Assembly: GCF_026339955.1 (NCBI RefSeq)
Contig: NZ_JAPEPW010000002.1
Span: 620,001 to 684,000 of the forward strand
DNA length: 64,000 nt
Direction of reading: 5' to 3'
From: Streptomyces sp. NBC_01549
Lineage (GTDB): Bacteria; Actinomycetota; Actinomycetes; Streptomycetales; Streptomycetaceae
Both the position numbers and the translations under genes were made by a program. Of this stretch, positions 50,898-59,980 are shown one piece after another. The stretch's first letter is position 1. Each line of letters starts with the position of its first letter. The notes beneath the pieces were generated by a model, which was not told where the DNA came from, made no database searches, and worked only from the letters and a program-made list of their open reading frames with translations.

Positions 50898-51803
50898 GTG
50901 ACCTCGATCGAGACCAATGCCTCGCTGCCGTGGCCCCATCCCCCGGTGAAGGTCGGGCTGGTCGGTGCCGGGCCCTGGGCGCGGGCCGTACACGCGCGTG
51001 TGCTCGCCGCTGGGCCCGAGACACAGCTGACCGCGGTGTGGGCGCGGCGCGCCGAGGCGGCCCGGGAGACGGCCGAGCCCCACGGGGCCGCCGCGGTCAC
51101 GCGTTTCGAGGAGTTGCTCGACGGCTGCGAGGCGGTCGCGTTCGCCGTCCCGCCCGCGGTGCAGGCGCAACTCGCGCCGCTGGCCGCGAAGGCGGGCAAG
51201 GCACTGCTCCTGGAGAAACCGCTCGGCGTGGATCTGGCGTCGGCGCGGCGCCTCGCCGACGCCGTCGACGAGGCCGGGGTCGTCTCCCAGCTCGTCCTGA
51301 CCAACCGCTACCACCCGGCCACCCGGGAGTTCCTGGGCAGAGCGCGGGAGCTGGAGATCACCGGGGCCCGTTCGTGTCTCCTGCACGGGGCGTTCCTGGG
51401 CGGTGAGTTCGCCACCACCTGGCGGCTCGAGCACGGCGCCCTGCTCGACCTGGGTCCCCATCTTCTGGATCTCCTGGACGCCGCGGTCGGACCGATCGTC
51501 CGGGTCCGCGGCACCGGCGACCCCCGCCGCTGGATCGAGCTGACCTGCGAGCACGCCAACGGTGTCGTCAGTCAGGCGTCACTGTCCGGATCGGTCCACG
51601 TCGAGCGCGGCAACACGCGCATCGAACTCTTCGGTCCGCAGGCCCCACTGGTGTACGACGCCTCCGAACTCGACCACGAGGAGACCTGGCCGGTGCTGCG
51701 CCGGGACTTCGCCACGGCCGTACGCACCGGGGTGTCCGGCGAGCTCGACGTCCATCGGGGACTTCACCTCCAGACGCTGATGGCGCAGGCCTCGGAGGGC
51801 TGA
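50898..51803 (+). CDS. Gfo/Idh/MocA-family oxidoreductase
   Basis: 301-residue NAD(P)-dependent dehydrogenase. Rossmann start VKVGLVGAGPWARAVHARVL, and the EKP motif (LLLEKPLGVDLASARRLADA) followed by the C-terminal alpha/beta domain; NRYHPATREFLG replaces the usual H-x-R loop. Substrate, often a sugar or inositol, not predictable. GTG at 50898 follows AAGGAG. Divergent from the MarR operon. Confidence 0.88.
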   Translation: MTSIETNASLPWPHPPVKVGLVGAGPWARAVHARVLAAGPETQLTAVWARRAEAARETAEPHGAAAVTRFEELLDGCEAVAFAVPPAVQAQLAPLAAKAGKALLLEKPLGVDLASARRLADAVDEAGVVSQLVLTNRYHPATREFLGRARELEITGARSCLLHGAFLGGEFATTWRLEHGALLDLGPHLLDLLDAAVGPIVRVRGTGDPRRWIELTCEHANGVVSQASLSGSVHVERGNTRIELFGPQAPLVYDASELDHEETWPVLRRDFATAVRTGVSGELDVHRGLHLQTLMAQASEG

Positions 51804-51864
51804 CGCCCGGAGTCCGCGGAGGTCGACAAGGGCGCCTGATCCAAACGGCAGGCCCCGAATCCCG

Positions 51865-53253
51865 TCACTCATAGCGCCGCAGCGCGGGCGCCGCGACGGC
51901 CAGGATCGCCATGGCGACGACCACCAGCAGTCCGCCCCCCGCGACGGCGGCGCGGGCGCCCAGGACGGAGCCGGCCGTTCCGTGCAGGACGTCGGCCAGG
52001 CGCGGGCCGCCCGCGACCACCACGGTGAACACGCCCTGCATCCGGCCGCGCATCTCGTCCGTGGCGGCCGACAGCAGGATCGCGCCGCGGAAGACCATGG
52101 AGACCATGTCGGCGACCCCCGCGGCGGCGAGGAACGCCACGGCCACCCAGAGGCTGCCGCTCAGGCCGAACCCGGTGATGGCCGCCCCCCAGGCCATCAC
52201 CGCGACGATCACCATGAGCCCGTGCCGGCGCGCCCGGGAGAACGTGCCCGACATCAGTCCGCCGATCACCGCCCCGATCGGGATCGCCGCGAACAGCAGA
52301 CCGAGTGCGAGGCCCTCCCCGTAGGGCGCGTAGGTCTCGGCGGCGAGCTGCGGGAACAGCGCCCGGGGCATGCCGAGAACCATGGCGATGATGTCGGCGA
52401 GGAAGGACAGCAGCAGCACCTTGTGCAGCGCGATGTAGCGGAAGCCCGCGGCGACCTCGCGCCAGCCCGCCCGTCTGGCCGCCGAGCCGGTCAGGGGCGG
52501 CAGTGCGGGCAGCCGCATCACCGCCCACACGGTGACGCACAGCGCCAGGGAGTCGATCAGATAGAGCTCGCCCAGGCCGATGACGGGGATCAGGGCACCC
52601 GCGAGCAGCGGTCCCGCCACCAGGCCCGTCTGCATGACGGTCGAACCGAGCGCGTTCGCCGCGGGCAGTTCGTGCTCGGGGACGAGCCGGGCGATGGAGG
52701 CGTTGCGGGCCGGGGAGTTCAGGCCGAAGAAGGCCTGCTGGAGGGCGAGCAGGATCATCAGGACGAGTACGGATTCGAGTCCGGTGACGGCCTGTATCCA
52801 GAAGAGCAGTGAGGTGACGGCTATCCCGCTGTTGGTGATCAGCAGCAGTTTGCGCCGGTCCATGCTGTCGGCGACCGCCCCGCCCCACAGCGCGAAGACC
52901 ACGAGCGGCACCAGTCCGGCGAGGCTCGCGTAGCCGACCCAGGCCGAGGAGCCGGTGATGTCGTAGATCTGCTTGGGCACGGCGACGGCGGTGAGCTGGC
53001 TGCCCACCGCCGTGACGATGGTGGAGGACCAGAGCCTGCGGTACGCGGGGCGTCGCAGCGGGCGGGTGTCCATCGCCCAGCGGCGCCAGCCGGTACGCTC
53101 CGCCCGCGCCGCGCCCGCTGTCTCGTCGGGTTCGGCCGGCCCGGCCGCCGAACCACTGCCGGCCCCGCCGGCCGACGTGCTGTCCGTCCCGCTGTCCGCC
53201 CCGTCCGTACTGCTCTTGCTCGTGTCCACGGCCGTCCTGGCTGCTCGATACAT
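51865..53253 (-). CDS. MFS exporter (EntS/MFS_3-like)
   Basis: 462 residues. A 60-residue Gly/Ser/Ala-rich cytoplasmic lead precedes 12 membrane segments, with motif A ADSMDRRKLLLITNSG and the repeat LQQAFFGLNSPARNASIARL typical of the MFS_3 siderophore/macrolide-export group. The start is uncertain; ATG at about 53073 (MDTRPLRRPAYRRL) is a shorter alternative. No specific neighbour indicates the substrate. Confidence 0.88.
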   Translation of the reverse strand: MYRAARTAVDTSKSSTDGADSGTDSTSAGGAGSGSAAGPAEPDETAGAARAERTGWRRWAMDTRPLRRPAYRRLWSSTIVTAVGSQLTAVAVPKQIYDITGSSAWVGYASLAGLVPLVVFALWGGAVADSMDRRKLLLITNSGIAVTSLLFWIQAVTGLESVLVLMILLALQQAFFGLNSPARNASIARLVPEHELPAANALGSTVMQTGLVAGPLLAGALIPVIGLGELYLIDSLALCVTVWAVMRLPALPPLTGSAARRAGWREVAAGFRYIALHKVLLLSFLADIIAMVLGMPRALFPQLAAETYAPYGEGLALGLLFAAIPIGAVIGGLMSGTFSRARRHGLMVIVAVMAWGAAITGFGLSGSLWVAVAFLAAAGVADMVSMVFRGAILLSAATDEMRGRMQGVFTVVVAGGPRLADVLHGTAGSVLGARAAVAGGGLLVVVAMAILAVAAPALRRYE

Positions 53254-53290
53254 CTTTCAGCTGTCAGGGTTCACTATCGCGTACGCCGTC

Positions 53291-53902
53291 TCAGGCGTCG
53301 GCGAGCAGCAGAGTGCCCATGGTGATCATCGTCGCGGCGACCACGCCGTCCAGGACCCGCCACGACGACGGCCGCGCGAGGAAGCGGCCGAGCAGCCGGG
53401 CGCCGAAGCCCAGCGCGGCGAACCAGCACAGGCTGGCCAGGGCTGCCCCGAATCCGAACGTCCAGCGCAGCGGGCCGCGGTCGGCCGCGAGGGAGCCGAG
53501 CAGGAACACGGTGTCGAGATAGACGTGCGGGTTGAGCCAGGTCATCGCCAGACAGGCCAGGACGATCTGCCGTCGGGAGCCCGCCGATCCGGTCGCCGCC
53601 TCCAGCGCGGAGGGCCGCAGCACCCGCCGGGCGGCCAGGATTCCGTAGCAGAGGAGGAATCCGCCGCCGATCAGCCCGACCGCCCTGAGCGCCTCGGGCC
53701 GGGCCACGACCACCGCGCCGACCCCGCCGACCCCCAGCGCGATGAGCAGCGCGTCGGACACCGCGCAGATGCTCACGACCACCAGGACCGCCTCGCGGCG
53801 GATCCCCTGGCGCAGCACGAAGGCGTTCTGGGCGCCGATGGCGACGATGAGGGTGAGGCCGGTGCCGAACCCGGCGGCCGCGGCGGTCAGGGCGTTGTTC
53901 AT
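53291..53902 (-). CDS. LysE/ArgO-family amino acid exporter
   Basis: 203 residues, six membrane segments. GLTLIVAIGAQNAFVLRQGI and TWLNPHVYLDTVFLLG are the LysE/ArgO signatures. ATG at 53902. It is divergent from an ArgP/LysG-type LysR regulator, the standard pairing for lysine/arginine efflux. 66 bp separate the genes. Confidence 0.92.
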   Translation of the reverse strand: MNNALTAAAAGFGTGLTLIVAIGAQNAFVLRQGIRREAVLVVVSICAVSDALLIALGVGGVGAVVVARPEALRAVGLIGGGFLLCYGILAARRVLRPSALEAATGSAGSRRQIVLACLAMTWLNPHVYLDTVFLLGSLAADRGPLRWTFGFGAALASLCWFAALGFGARLLGRFLARPSSWRVLDGVVAATMITMGTLLLADA

Positions 53903-53938
53903 GGCAGCGACGCTGGGAACACAGCCGCCAAGAGTACA

Positions 53939-53964
53939 GCTAAGGATTCTTACGTATCATTAGC
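53939..53964. promoter_or_regulatory. LysR-type dyad between the LysE and ArgP-like genes
   Basis: GCTAA-N-GAT and ATC-N-TTAGC as arms of a 26-bp imperfect palindrome with an 8-bp centre. It fits a binding site for the divergent regulator. Confidence 0.5.
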
Positions 53965-53971
53965 GGTCGTG

Positions 53972-54877
53972 ATGACGGATCTCCCTCTCGACCAGGTGCG
54001 CACCTTGCTCGCGGTGGTCGACGAGGGCACCTTCGACGCGGCGGCCGCCGCCCTGCATGTGACGCCCTCGGCGGTCAGCCAGCGTGTCAAGTCGCTCGAA
54101 CAGCGCACCGGCCGCGTCCTGCTGATGCGGACGAAGCCGGTGCGTGCGACCGAGTCCGGCGAGGTCGTCGTGCGGTTCGCACGCCGACTGGCCCGGCTGG
54201 AGCGCGACGCCCGCACCGAGCTCGGCATGAGCGAGGCCGGGGAGCCGACTCGGTTGTCGATCGCGGTGAACGCCGACTCGCTGGCGACCTGGTTCCTGCC
54301 GGCGCTCACCCGCGTACCGCGCGAGCTGCGGCTCTGTTTCGAACTGCGCCGCGAGGACGAGGCCCACACGGCCGCCCTGTTGCGCGAGGGGGTGGTGATG
54401 GCGGCGGTGACCTCGTGGCCGGACCCGGTGGCGGGCTGCTCCGTGCGCGCCCTGGGCCGGATGCGGTATCTGGCGGCGGCCGCCCCGGACTTCGCCGGGC
54501 GGTGGCTCGGCGCGGGGACGGACGCGTCGCTGAGCGAGCTGATCGCCGACGCTCCCGCGATGGCCTTCGACCGGAACGACGACCTTCAGGACGAGTTCGT
54601 CCGGGGCCTGCGAGGCGGTCCCGGCGCGAGCGCGCTGCGGCACTTCATGCCTACCTCGGAGGGGTTCGTGGACGCCGTCCTCGCCGGACTCGGCTGGGGC
54701 ATGGTGCCGGAGGTGCAGGCCGAACCGCTGCTGCGGGCCGGGAGGCTGGTCCACCTCGCTCAGGACCGGATCCTCGACGTGCCGCTGTACTGGCAGCAGT
54801 GGAAACTCGACTTCCCCGCCCTCGCGGCGGTGGCCGAGGCCGTGGCGGCCGTCGCCGCGGAGACCTTGCGACGCTGA
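53972..54877 (+). CDS. LysR-family regulator (ArgP/LysG-like)
   Basis: 301 residues. Helix-turn-helix: LLAVVDEGTFDAAAAALHVT and PSAVSQRVKSLEQRTGRVLL, as in ArgP/IciA/LysG. The effector domain contains VNADSLATWFLPAL. GTG 53969 and ATG 53972 are adjacent start codons. It likely activates the divergent exporter in response to basic amino acids. Confidence 0.9.
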   Translation: MTDLPLDQVRTLLAVVDEGTFDAAAAALHVTPSAVSQRVKSLEQRTGRVLLMRTKPVRATESGEVVVRFARRLARLERDARTELGMSEAGEPTRLSIAVNADSLATWFLPALTRVPRELRLCFELRREDEAHTAALLREGVVMAAVTSWPDPVAGCSVRALGRMRYLAAAAPDFAGRWLGAGTDASLSELIADAPAMAFDRNDDLQDEFVRGLRGGPGASALRHFMPTSEGFVDAVLAGLGWGMVPEVQAEPLLRAGRLVHLAQDRILDVPLYWQQWKLDFPALAAVAEAVAAVAAETLRR

Positions 54878-55128
54878 GCACCGCGACGGCCCGGGGACAC
54901 CGCGGCCCGAAGGCGCCGTGGAGCAACATCTGCGCGGGGCTCCTGAAAGGGGCGCGGGCGCGGTATCTTCGCGCTGGGCAAAACTGAGTACGCCCGCACA
55001 CGGCCGGGTGACGCCGAGTGCAACTCCGAGCGACCATCGCGGCTGAGGCGTCGAGGTGCGGGTGGGTACCCGTGAGGCGCATTCTTGCTGTGGAATCCCC
55101 CTGACGGCGGGCGGACGAGGGCAGACCG

Positions 55129-57681
55129 ATGACTGGGAGCGCCGAGCGTGAGGTCCAGGCGCTGAATAGCCTGGCCGCCCTGCTCAGCGGGTCCGTGGCG
55201 GACGCGATCCGGGCGGCCCGTGGCTTCGCGGGGGGCGTGTATCTGCGCTCCAGCAACCCCGAACTGCTGCGGCTGGCCGTGCTGGCCGGATTGCCGGGAC
55301 AGTTGTTCCGTCCCTGGTGGCGCATGCCCCTGGCCCGGCCGTTCCCGGCCGCCGAGTCCCACCGGACGGGCATGGAGGTGCTGCTCGCCGACGCCACGGA
55401 GACGATGCGCCGCTATCCGCAACTCGCGGCGGGGCTGCCGTTCCAGTTCGGTTCGCTCTACGTTCCTGTCGTGAGCGCCTCGTCGTCCTTCGGGGTCCTG
55501 ACGGTGCTGCGTCCCGCGGCCTCGGACGCCACCGACGTACTGCCGGACCGTGACCGGATGACGGCGGTGGCGGAGAACCTGGGGACGGCTCTGTCGGTCC
55601 TGGAGAAGGACGGTGCCGAGGTCGTCTGGGACGGGGAACCGTTGTGTGTACGGCCGCCCGCGGAGGGTCTGCCGCCCCGCTATGTCGGGCGGTTCACCTG
55701 GGACCCGGCCGCGGGCGAGGTCACCGGGGACGACGCGTTGTGGGCCCTGCTCGGCACCGGCGCCAAGGCTTTCCCCGGGACACCGCAGGCGCTCACCCAC
55801 GCGCTGGCCCTCGACGATCCGCATGTGCTGCTGGCCGCGCTGCACGAGACCGCGGCGGGACGTCCCCCGGCCCACCCGCTCCCGGTGCACACGGTGAACG
55901 GCGGGCTGCGGCTGCTGGAGTTGTGGACCACGGGCAACGCGCTCGTGCCGCCGTACTCGGTCAGCGGCGCGGTCGTCGATCCGGGCCCGGGCCGGGCGGC
56001 GGACGGTGCCGCGGACCTGCTCCCGGAGGGCGTGTTCGCGCTGGACCGGCTCGGGCTGATCACCTACGTCAATCCGCGCGCCGCGGAGCTCCTCGGCCGG
56101 CCCCGGGCGGAGCTGCTGGGGCGACCGCTGTGGCAGGCCGTGCCGTGGCTGGCCCAGCCGTCCTACGAGGATCATCTGCGCGGCGCGCTGCTGACGCCGG
56201 AGCCGGTGCACTTCCAGGTCGCCCGCCCTCGTGGGGGCCACCGGACACCGGCGGCGGACCACGCCGACACATGGCTGACGATGTCCGTGTATCCCGGCCC
56301 CGGCAGCCTGACCTGCAAGCTGATCCCGATGGGGCGGGTCGCGGACACCACGGAGGCCCCCGAGGCGGCGCCGCTCCACGGTCGGCCCGCGGCGAACGGG
56401 CCGTCCGCGTCCGGCACCGCCGAGCTCGCGACCGGCATCACCACGACGGCGCTGTACCACCCCGTCGTCCTCGCCATGGCGCTGGCGGAGGCCGTGACGG
56501 CCCGCCAGGTGTCCGAGACCGTGATGCGGGAGCTGCTGCCCGCGTTCGGCGGACGCCGGCTCGCCATCTATCTCTTGCAGGACCGGCGCCTGTACCTGGC
56601 CTGGGAGACCGGCTTCCCGCAGGGGTTCCTCGCGCCCTTCGACGGGGTGGGACTGGACGCCAAGCTGCCGGGGGTGGAGACGCTCACCACCGGCCGCCCG
56701 CTGTTCTTCGAGTCGATGCCCCAACTGGCCGCCGCCTACCCCGGCATCCCGCTGGACTCGAAGGAGGGCGCCCGGGCCTTCCTGCCGCTGATCGCCTCGG
56801 GGCGGCCGGTCGGTTCCTGCATCCTCGGCTTCGACCGTTCGCGGGGCTTCAGCACGGAGGAGCGTTCCGTGCTGACCGCGCTCACCGGACTCATCGCGCA
56901 GTCCCTGGAGAGGGCGCGGCGCTACGACTCCGAGGCCGCCCTCGCCCGCGGTCTCCAGGAGGCACTGCTGCCGCACCGACTGTCGGCGCACCCGCAGGTG
57001 GAGACGGCCGGGCGCTATCTGCCCGGCACCAAGGGCATGGACGTGGGCGGCGACTGGTACGACGTCGTGGAGGCCGGTGACGGGCTGGCCCTGGTCATCG
57101 GCGACGTCCAGGGCCATGGCGTCCAGGCTGCGGCCACCATGGGGCAACTGCGCAGCGCGGTACGGGCGTTCGCGCTCAGCGACCACCCTCCGAACGAGGT
57201 GATGAGCCATACCAACCGGCTGCTCATCGACCTCGATCCGGGCCAGTTCGCCAGTTGCTGCTATGTCAGGCTGGACCCCGTCACGGGTGTCGCCCGGGCG
57301 GTCCGCGCCGGTCACCCGCAGCCCCTGCTGCGCCACCCGGACGGCCGCACCGAGCTCCTCGACCTGCCCGGTGGCGTGGTGCTCGGCGTGGCCCCGCGGG
57401 CCCGCTACCCGGTGACCGAGCTGACGCTGGAGCCCGGTGCCGTCCTGGCCCTCTACACGGACGGTCTGGTCGAGTGCCCCGGGGCCGACATCGACGACGG
57501 GATCGAGAGACTGCGCGCGACCCTGTCCCGCACGGGCACCCCGCACGCCCGGCCCGGCGCCTCCTCCCTGTCCGGTGCGGCAGACCTGCTGACCGAGGAT
57601 GCACGGCGGGCCACCGAGCGCCCCGACGACATCGCGCTCCTGCTCACCACCCGCAGCTCCACGCGCGAGGGCCGCCACTGA
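55129..57681 (+). CDS. GAF-PAS-GAF-PP2C phosphatase (RsbU/SpoIIE type)
   Basis: 850 residues. N-terminal GAF (about 10-165), PAS (about 290-400, FALDRLGLITYVNPRAAELL), second GAF (about 450-600, RQVSETVMRELLPAFGGRRL) and a C-terminal PP2C phosphatase (about 620-840): GTKGMDVGGDWYDVVEAGDG, VIGDVQGHGVQAAATMGQLR, ALYTDGLVE and RPDDIALLL hold the metal-binding Asp residues. Such proteins dephosphorylate anti-anti-sigma factors to release stress sigma factors. GGGTAC at 55064 resembles a sigma-B-type -10 box. The 54878-55128 gap has no gene. Confidence 0.93.
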   Translation: MTGSAEREVQALNSLAALLSGSVADAIRAARGFAGGVYLRSSNPELLRLAVLAGLPGQLFRPWWRMPLARPFPAAESHRTGMEVLLADATETMRRYPQLAAGLPFQFGSLYVPVVSASSSFGVLTVLRPAASDATDVLPDRDRMTAVAENLGTALSVLEKDGAEVVWDGEPLCVRPPAEGLPPRYVGRFTWDPAAGEVTGDDALWALLGTGAKAFPGTPQALTHALALDDPHVLLAALHETAAGRPPAHPLPVHTVNGGLRLLELWTTGNALVPPYSVSGAVVDPGPGRAADGAADLLPEGVFALDRLGLITYVNPRAAELLGRPRAELLGRPLWQAVPWLAQPSYEDHLRGALLTPEPVHFQVARPRGGHRTPAADHADTWLTMSVYPGPGSLTCKLIPMGRVADTTEAPEAAPLHGRPAANGPSASGTAELATGITTTALYHPVVLAMALAEAVTARQVSETVMRELLPAFGGRRLAIYLLQDRRLYLAWETGFPQGFLAPFDGVGLDAKLPGVETLTTGRPLFFESMPQLAAAYPGIPLDSKEGARAFLPLIASGRPVGSCILGFDRSRGFSTEERSVLTALTGLIAQSLERARRYDSEAALARGLQEALLPHRLSAHPQVETAGRYLPGTKGMDVGGDWYDVVEAGDGLALVIGDVQGHGVQAAATMGQLRSAVRAFALSDHPPNEVMSHTNRLLIDLDPGQFASCCYVRLDPVTGVARAVRAGHPQPLLRHPDGRTELLDLPGGVVLGVAPRARYPVTELTLEPGAVLALYTDGLVECPGADIDDGIERLRATLSRTGTPHARPGASSLSGAADLLTEDARRATERPDDIALLLTTRSSTREGRH

Positions 57682-57716
57682 GGCGACGGCCCTCGCCGCG
57701 AACTCCCTCGGAGCTC

Positions 57717-58703
57717 TCAGTGGGCCGCGTCCAGACGTTCCCGCTGCTCCGGCGTCAGCTCCAGGTCCACGGCCGCCAGGTTCTCCTCCAACTGCGCCAG
57801 GGACGACATGCCGACCAGGGGGATCACGGGCAGCCCGCCGCCCAGTTGCCAGGCGAGCACCACCTGGTTCGGGCTCGCTCCCGTCTCCCGCGCCACCGCC
57901 CGCAGCGCGTCGAGCCGGGGCGGGGTGCCCGGGTGGTCGTAGTCCGCGGGCAGCGGCTTGTCCTGCCGTACGTAGGCGCCGCGCAGCAGCGGGGAGTAGG
58001 CGACCAGGGTCAGGGCGGGCTCGGCGCGCAGATAGCCGCGCAGTTCGGCGGTCGTGCCGCCGAGGCTGCCGTCGGGGAAGAGCGCGTCGGGTATGTCGGT
58101 GCGGGGCCGCAGCAGACTGTGCTGGTACTGCAGGACCTCGTAGCCGGGCAGTCCGGCCGCCGCGGCGAGGGCGCGGGCCCGCTCCACCCGCCAGATGGCG
58201 TGGTTGCTCGCCCCGAGCAGCCCGACGGTCCCCTCCGCCACGAGTTCCCCGAAGCCCTCCACGGTTTCCCGTGGGTCGACGGTGCGGTCCTCGATGTGGG
58301 CGTACAGCAGGTCGATCCGGTCCAGGCCGAGGCGTTCGCGGCTGCGCTCGGCCGCCTCGCGTATGACCTTCGCCGACAGTCCTTCCGGGTTGTCGGTGTA
58401 CCCGGTGCCGGGGGCCAGCGGGCGGGCGCCGAGCTTGGTCGCGAAGACGATCTCGTCGCCGGTTCCCCGGCTGCGCCGCCACCGTCCGAGCAGTTCCTCG
58501 CTCTGCCCGCCCTGACTGCCGTCGGTCCAGAAGGCGTAGTTGTCGGACGTGTCGACGAAGTTCCCGCCCGCCTCGACATAGCGGTCCAGTACGGCGAAGG
58601 AGGTCTTCTCGTCCGTCACCGAGCCGAACAGCATCGCGCCGAGCGCGAGCACACTCACCTCACGGCGGGTCTTCGGATCGGTACCGATGGTCCGGTACTT
58701 CAT
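57717..58703 (-). CDS. Aldo/keto reductase
   Basis: 328-residue NADPH-dependent reductase. Asp and Tyr of the tetrad are in FVDTSDNYAFW, Lys in VFATKLGARP, His in LYAHIEDRTV; the C-terminal VIPLVGMSSLAQLEENLAAV binds cofactor. ATG at 58703 with AGGAGGG 6 bp upstream. Convergent with the PP2C gene. Substrate unknown. Confidence 0.92.
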   Translation of the reverse strand: MKYRTIGTDPKTRREVSVLALGAMLFGSVTDEKTSFAVLDRYVEAGGNFVDTSDNYAFWTDGSQGGQSEELLGRWRRSRGTGDEIVFATKLGARPLAPGTGYTDNPEGLSAKVIREAAERSRERLGLDRIDLLYAHIEDRTVDPRETVEGFGELVAEGTVGLLGASNHAIWRVERARALAAAAGLPGYEVLQYQHSLLRPRTDIPDALFPDGSLGGTTAELRGYLRAEPALTLVAYSPLLRGAYVRQDKPLPADYDHPGTPPRLDALRAVARETGASPNQVVLAWQLGGGLPVIPLVGMSSLAQLEENLAAVDLELTPEQRERLDAAH

Positions 58704-58771
58704 GGTGGTCCCTCCTGTTCGGGCCCGACCGTCCGGGGGCCCGCACAGGAGTCTGGAACTTGAAGAGCACT

Positions 58772-59440
58772 TCAACGCAAGGGCTTGAACGGTCCTTCCA
58801 GAGCCGCCCACTGCAACAGCATGATCGTCTTGGCGTCGGCGATCTCTCCGGAGCGGATCATGGCCAGTGCGCTGTGAAAGGGAAGTTCGACGATCTCGAT
58901 GTCCTCGCCCTCCTCGTCGAGGCCGCCCCCTTCGTGGGTGCGGGTGGACGGGCCGTAGGAGGCGGCGTAGAAACTGACCCGCTCGGTGACCGAGCCCGGG
59001 CTCATGTAGACGTCGAAGACGTGCTGGACCTCGCCGACGGTGTGCCCGGTCTCCTCGATGACCTCGCGCCGTACGGCGACTTCGGGGTGTTCGTCGTCCT
59101 CGCCCAGCAGGCCGCCCGGGGTTTCGACCAGCATGCCGTCGGGGTGGCCGTTGGTGTACACGGGGTAGCGGAACTGCCTGGTCAGCAGCACGGTTTCGCG
59201 CTCGGCGTCGTACAGCAGGAGAGTCGCTCCGTTGCCGCGGTCGTGCGTCTCACGTTCCTGGGTGCTCCAGGTGCCGTCGGCGTGCTGGAAGTCGAAGGTG
59301 GTGGTGCGCTCCACGTACCAGTGGCTGGACAGGAGTGTCACCTCGCGGACCTTGACCCGGGGGTTGCCGGTCAGATCGCGGCCGACGCGGTCGAGTCCGG
59401 TACGGCCCCGGCGGTCCGGGGTGTCGATGCCTGCGGTCAT
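58772..59440 (-). CDS. Nudix hydrolase (ADP-ribose/GDP-mannose pyrophosphatase-like)
   Basis: 222 residues. The Nudix box is complete: GGLLGEDDEHPEVAVRREVI followed by EETGH, giving G-x5-E-x7-REVIEETG. The preceding strands LLLYDAERETVLLTRQFRYP and NGHPDGMLVETP are as in NudK/ADP-ribose pyrophosphatases. I chose ATG 59440 (MTAGIDTPDRRG); ATG 59494 adds 18 Pro-rich residues. Divergent from the small gene at 59547. Confidence 0.9.
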   Translation of the reverse strand: MTAGIDTPDRRGRTGLDRVGRDLTGNPRVKVREVTLLSSHWYVERTTTFDFQHADGTWSTQERETHDRGNGATLLLYDAERETVLLTRQFRYPVYTNGHPDGMLVETPGGLLGEDDEHPEVAVRREVIEETGHTVGEVQHVFDVYMSPGSVTERVSFYAASYGPSTRTHEGGGLDEEGEDIEIVELPFHSALAMIRSGEIADAKTIMLLQWAALEGPFKPLR

Positions 59441-59546
59441 CGGGTGCGGGCCGGGTGGGGGCGGGAGAAGTGGTTCATGACCACTGTCTACCATCCCGCC
59501 CGAACATCCAGGCCACAGCGGGGCTTCGCCCGTCTAGGCTCACGGC

Positions 59547-59900
59547 ATGGAACAGACGGAGATCATCCTGCGCGCCATCGGCGTGCTCACCGAGACCAAC
59601 GCGATGGTGCGCAGGATCGCCCAGGACGAGAACGCCGAGGCCGAGTCGCCCGAGACCCAGCTGGGTGCGCTCGTCACGGAGGTGTTCCCCAGGGTCGAGG
59701 TGCCTGGGGACGCCGGTCCCGCGGAGGCCGGGCAGGCTGTCGCGGACGCCTACCTCCCCGCCACCATCTCTCTCGTGGGCGCCTTCGCGTTCCTCTTCTC
59801 CGAACTCGCCGACCTCCACGACTCCGGACGCACCGACGTCAAGACGGCCGACCTGCTCCAGGACCTCGCCCTGCGCATGTCGAGGGCCGACAACACCTAG
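59547..59900 (+). CDS. Streptomyces hypothetical protein
   Basis: 117 residues, mainly helical and acidic. A mildly hydrophobic stretch (LPATISLVGAFAFLFSELAD) is probably a buried helix and not a membrane segment. Clear third-position GC bias and its own promoter region support coding. No recognised family; ends just before a strong hairpin. Confidence 0.72.
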   Translation: MEQTEIILRAIGVLTETNAMVRRIAQDENAEAESPETQLGALVTEVFPRVEVPGDAGPAEAGQAVADAYLPATISLVGAFAFLFSELADLHDSGRTDVKTADLLQDLALRMSRADNT

Positions 59901-59910
59901 AGGCCGGTCC

Positions 59911-59943
59911 GGGCCTTCGGAGCTTGAACATATCCGAAGGCCC
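59911..59943. terminator. Bidirectional hairpin between convergent genes
   Basis: GGGCCTTCGGA and TCCGAAGGCCC, 11-bp perfect stem, 11-bp loop, in the 80-bp convergent gap. Confidence 0.8.
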
Positions 59944-59980
59944 AGCCCGTGCCGGCTCAGGATCAGCCCGTACCTCCACC

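Noticed and set aside
54760..58482. 1240-residue - strand open frame
   Set aside because: Antisense of the PP2C phosphatase and aldo/keto reductase region; Arg/Gly-rich low complexity with no motifs.
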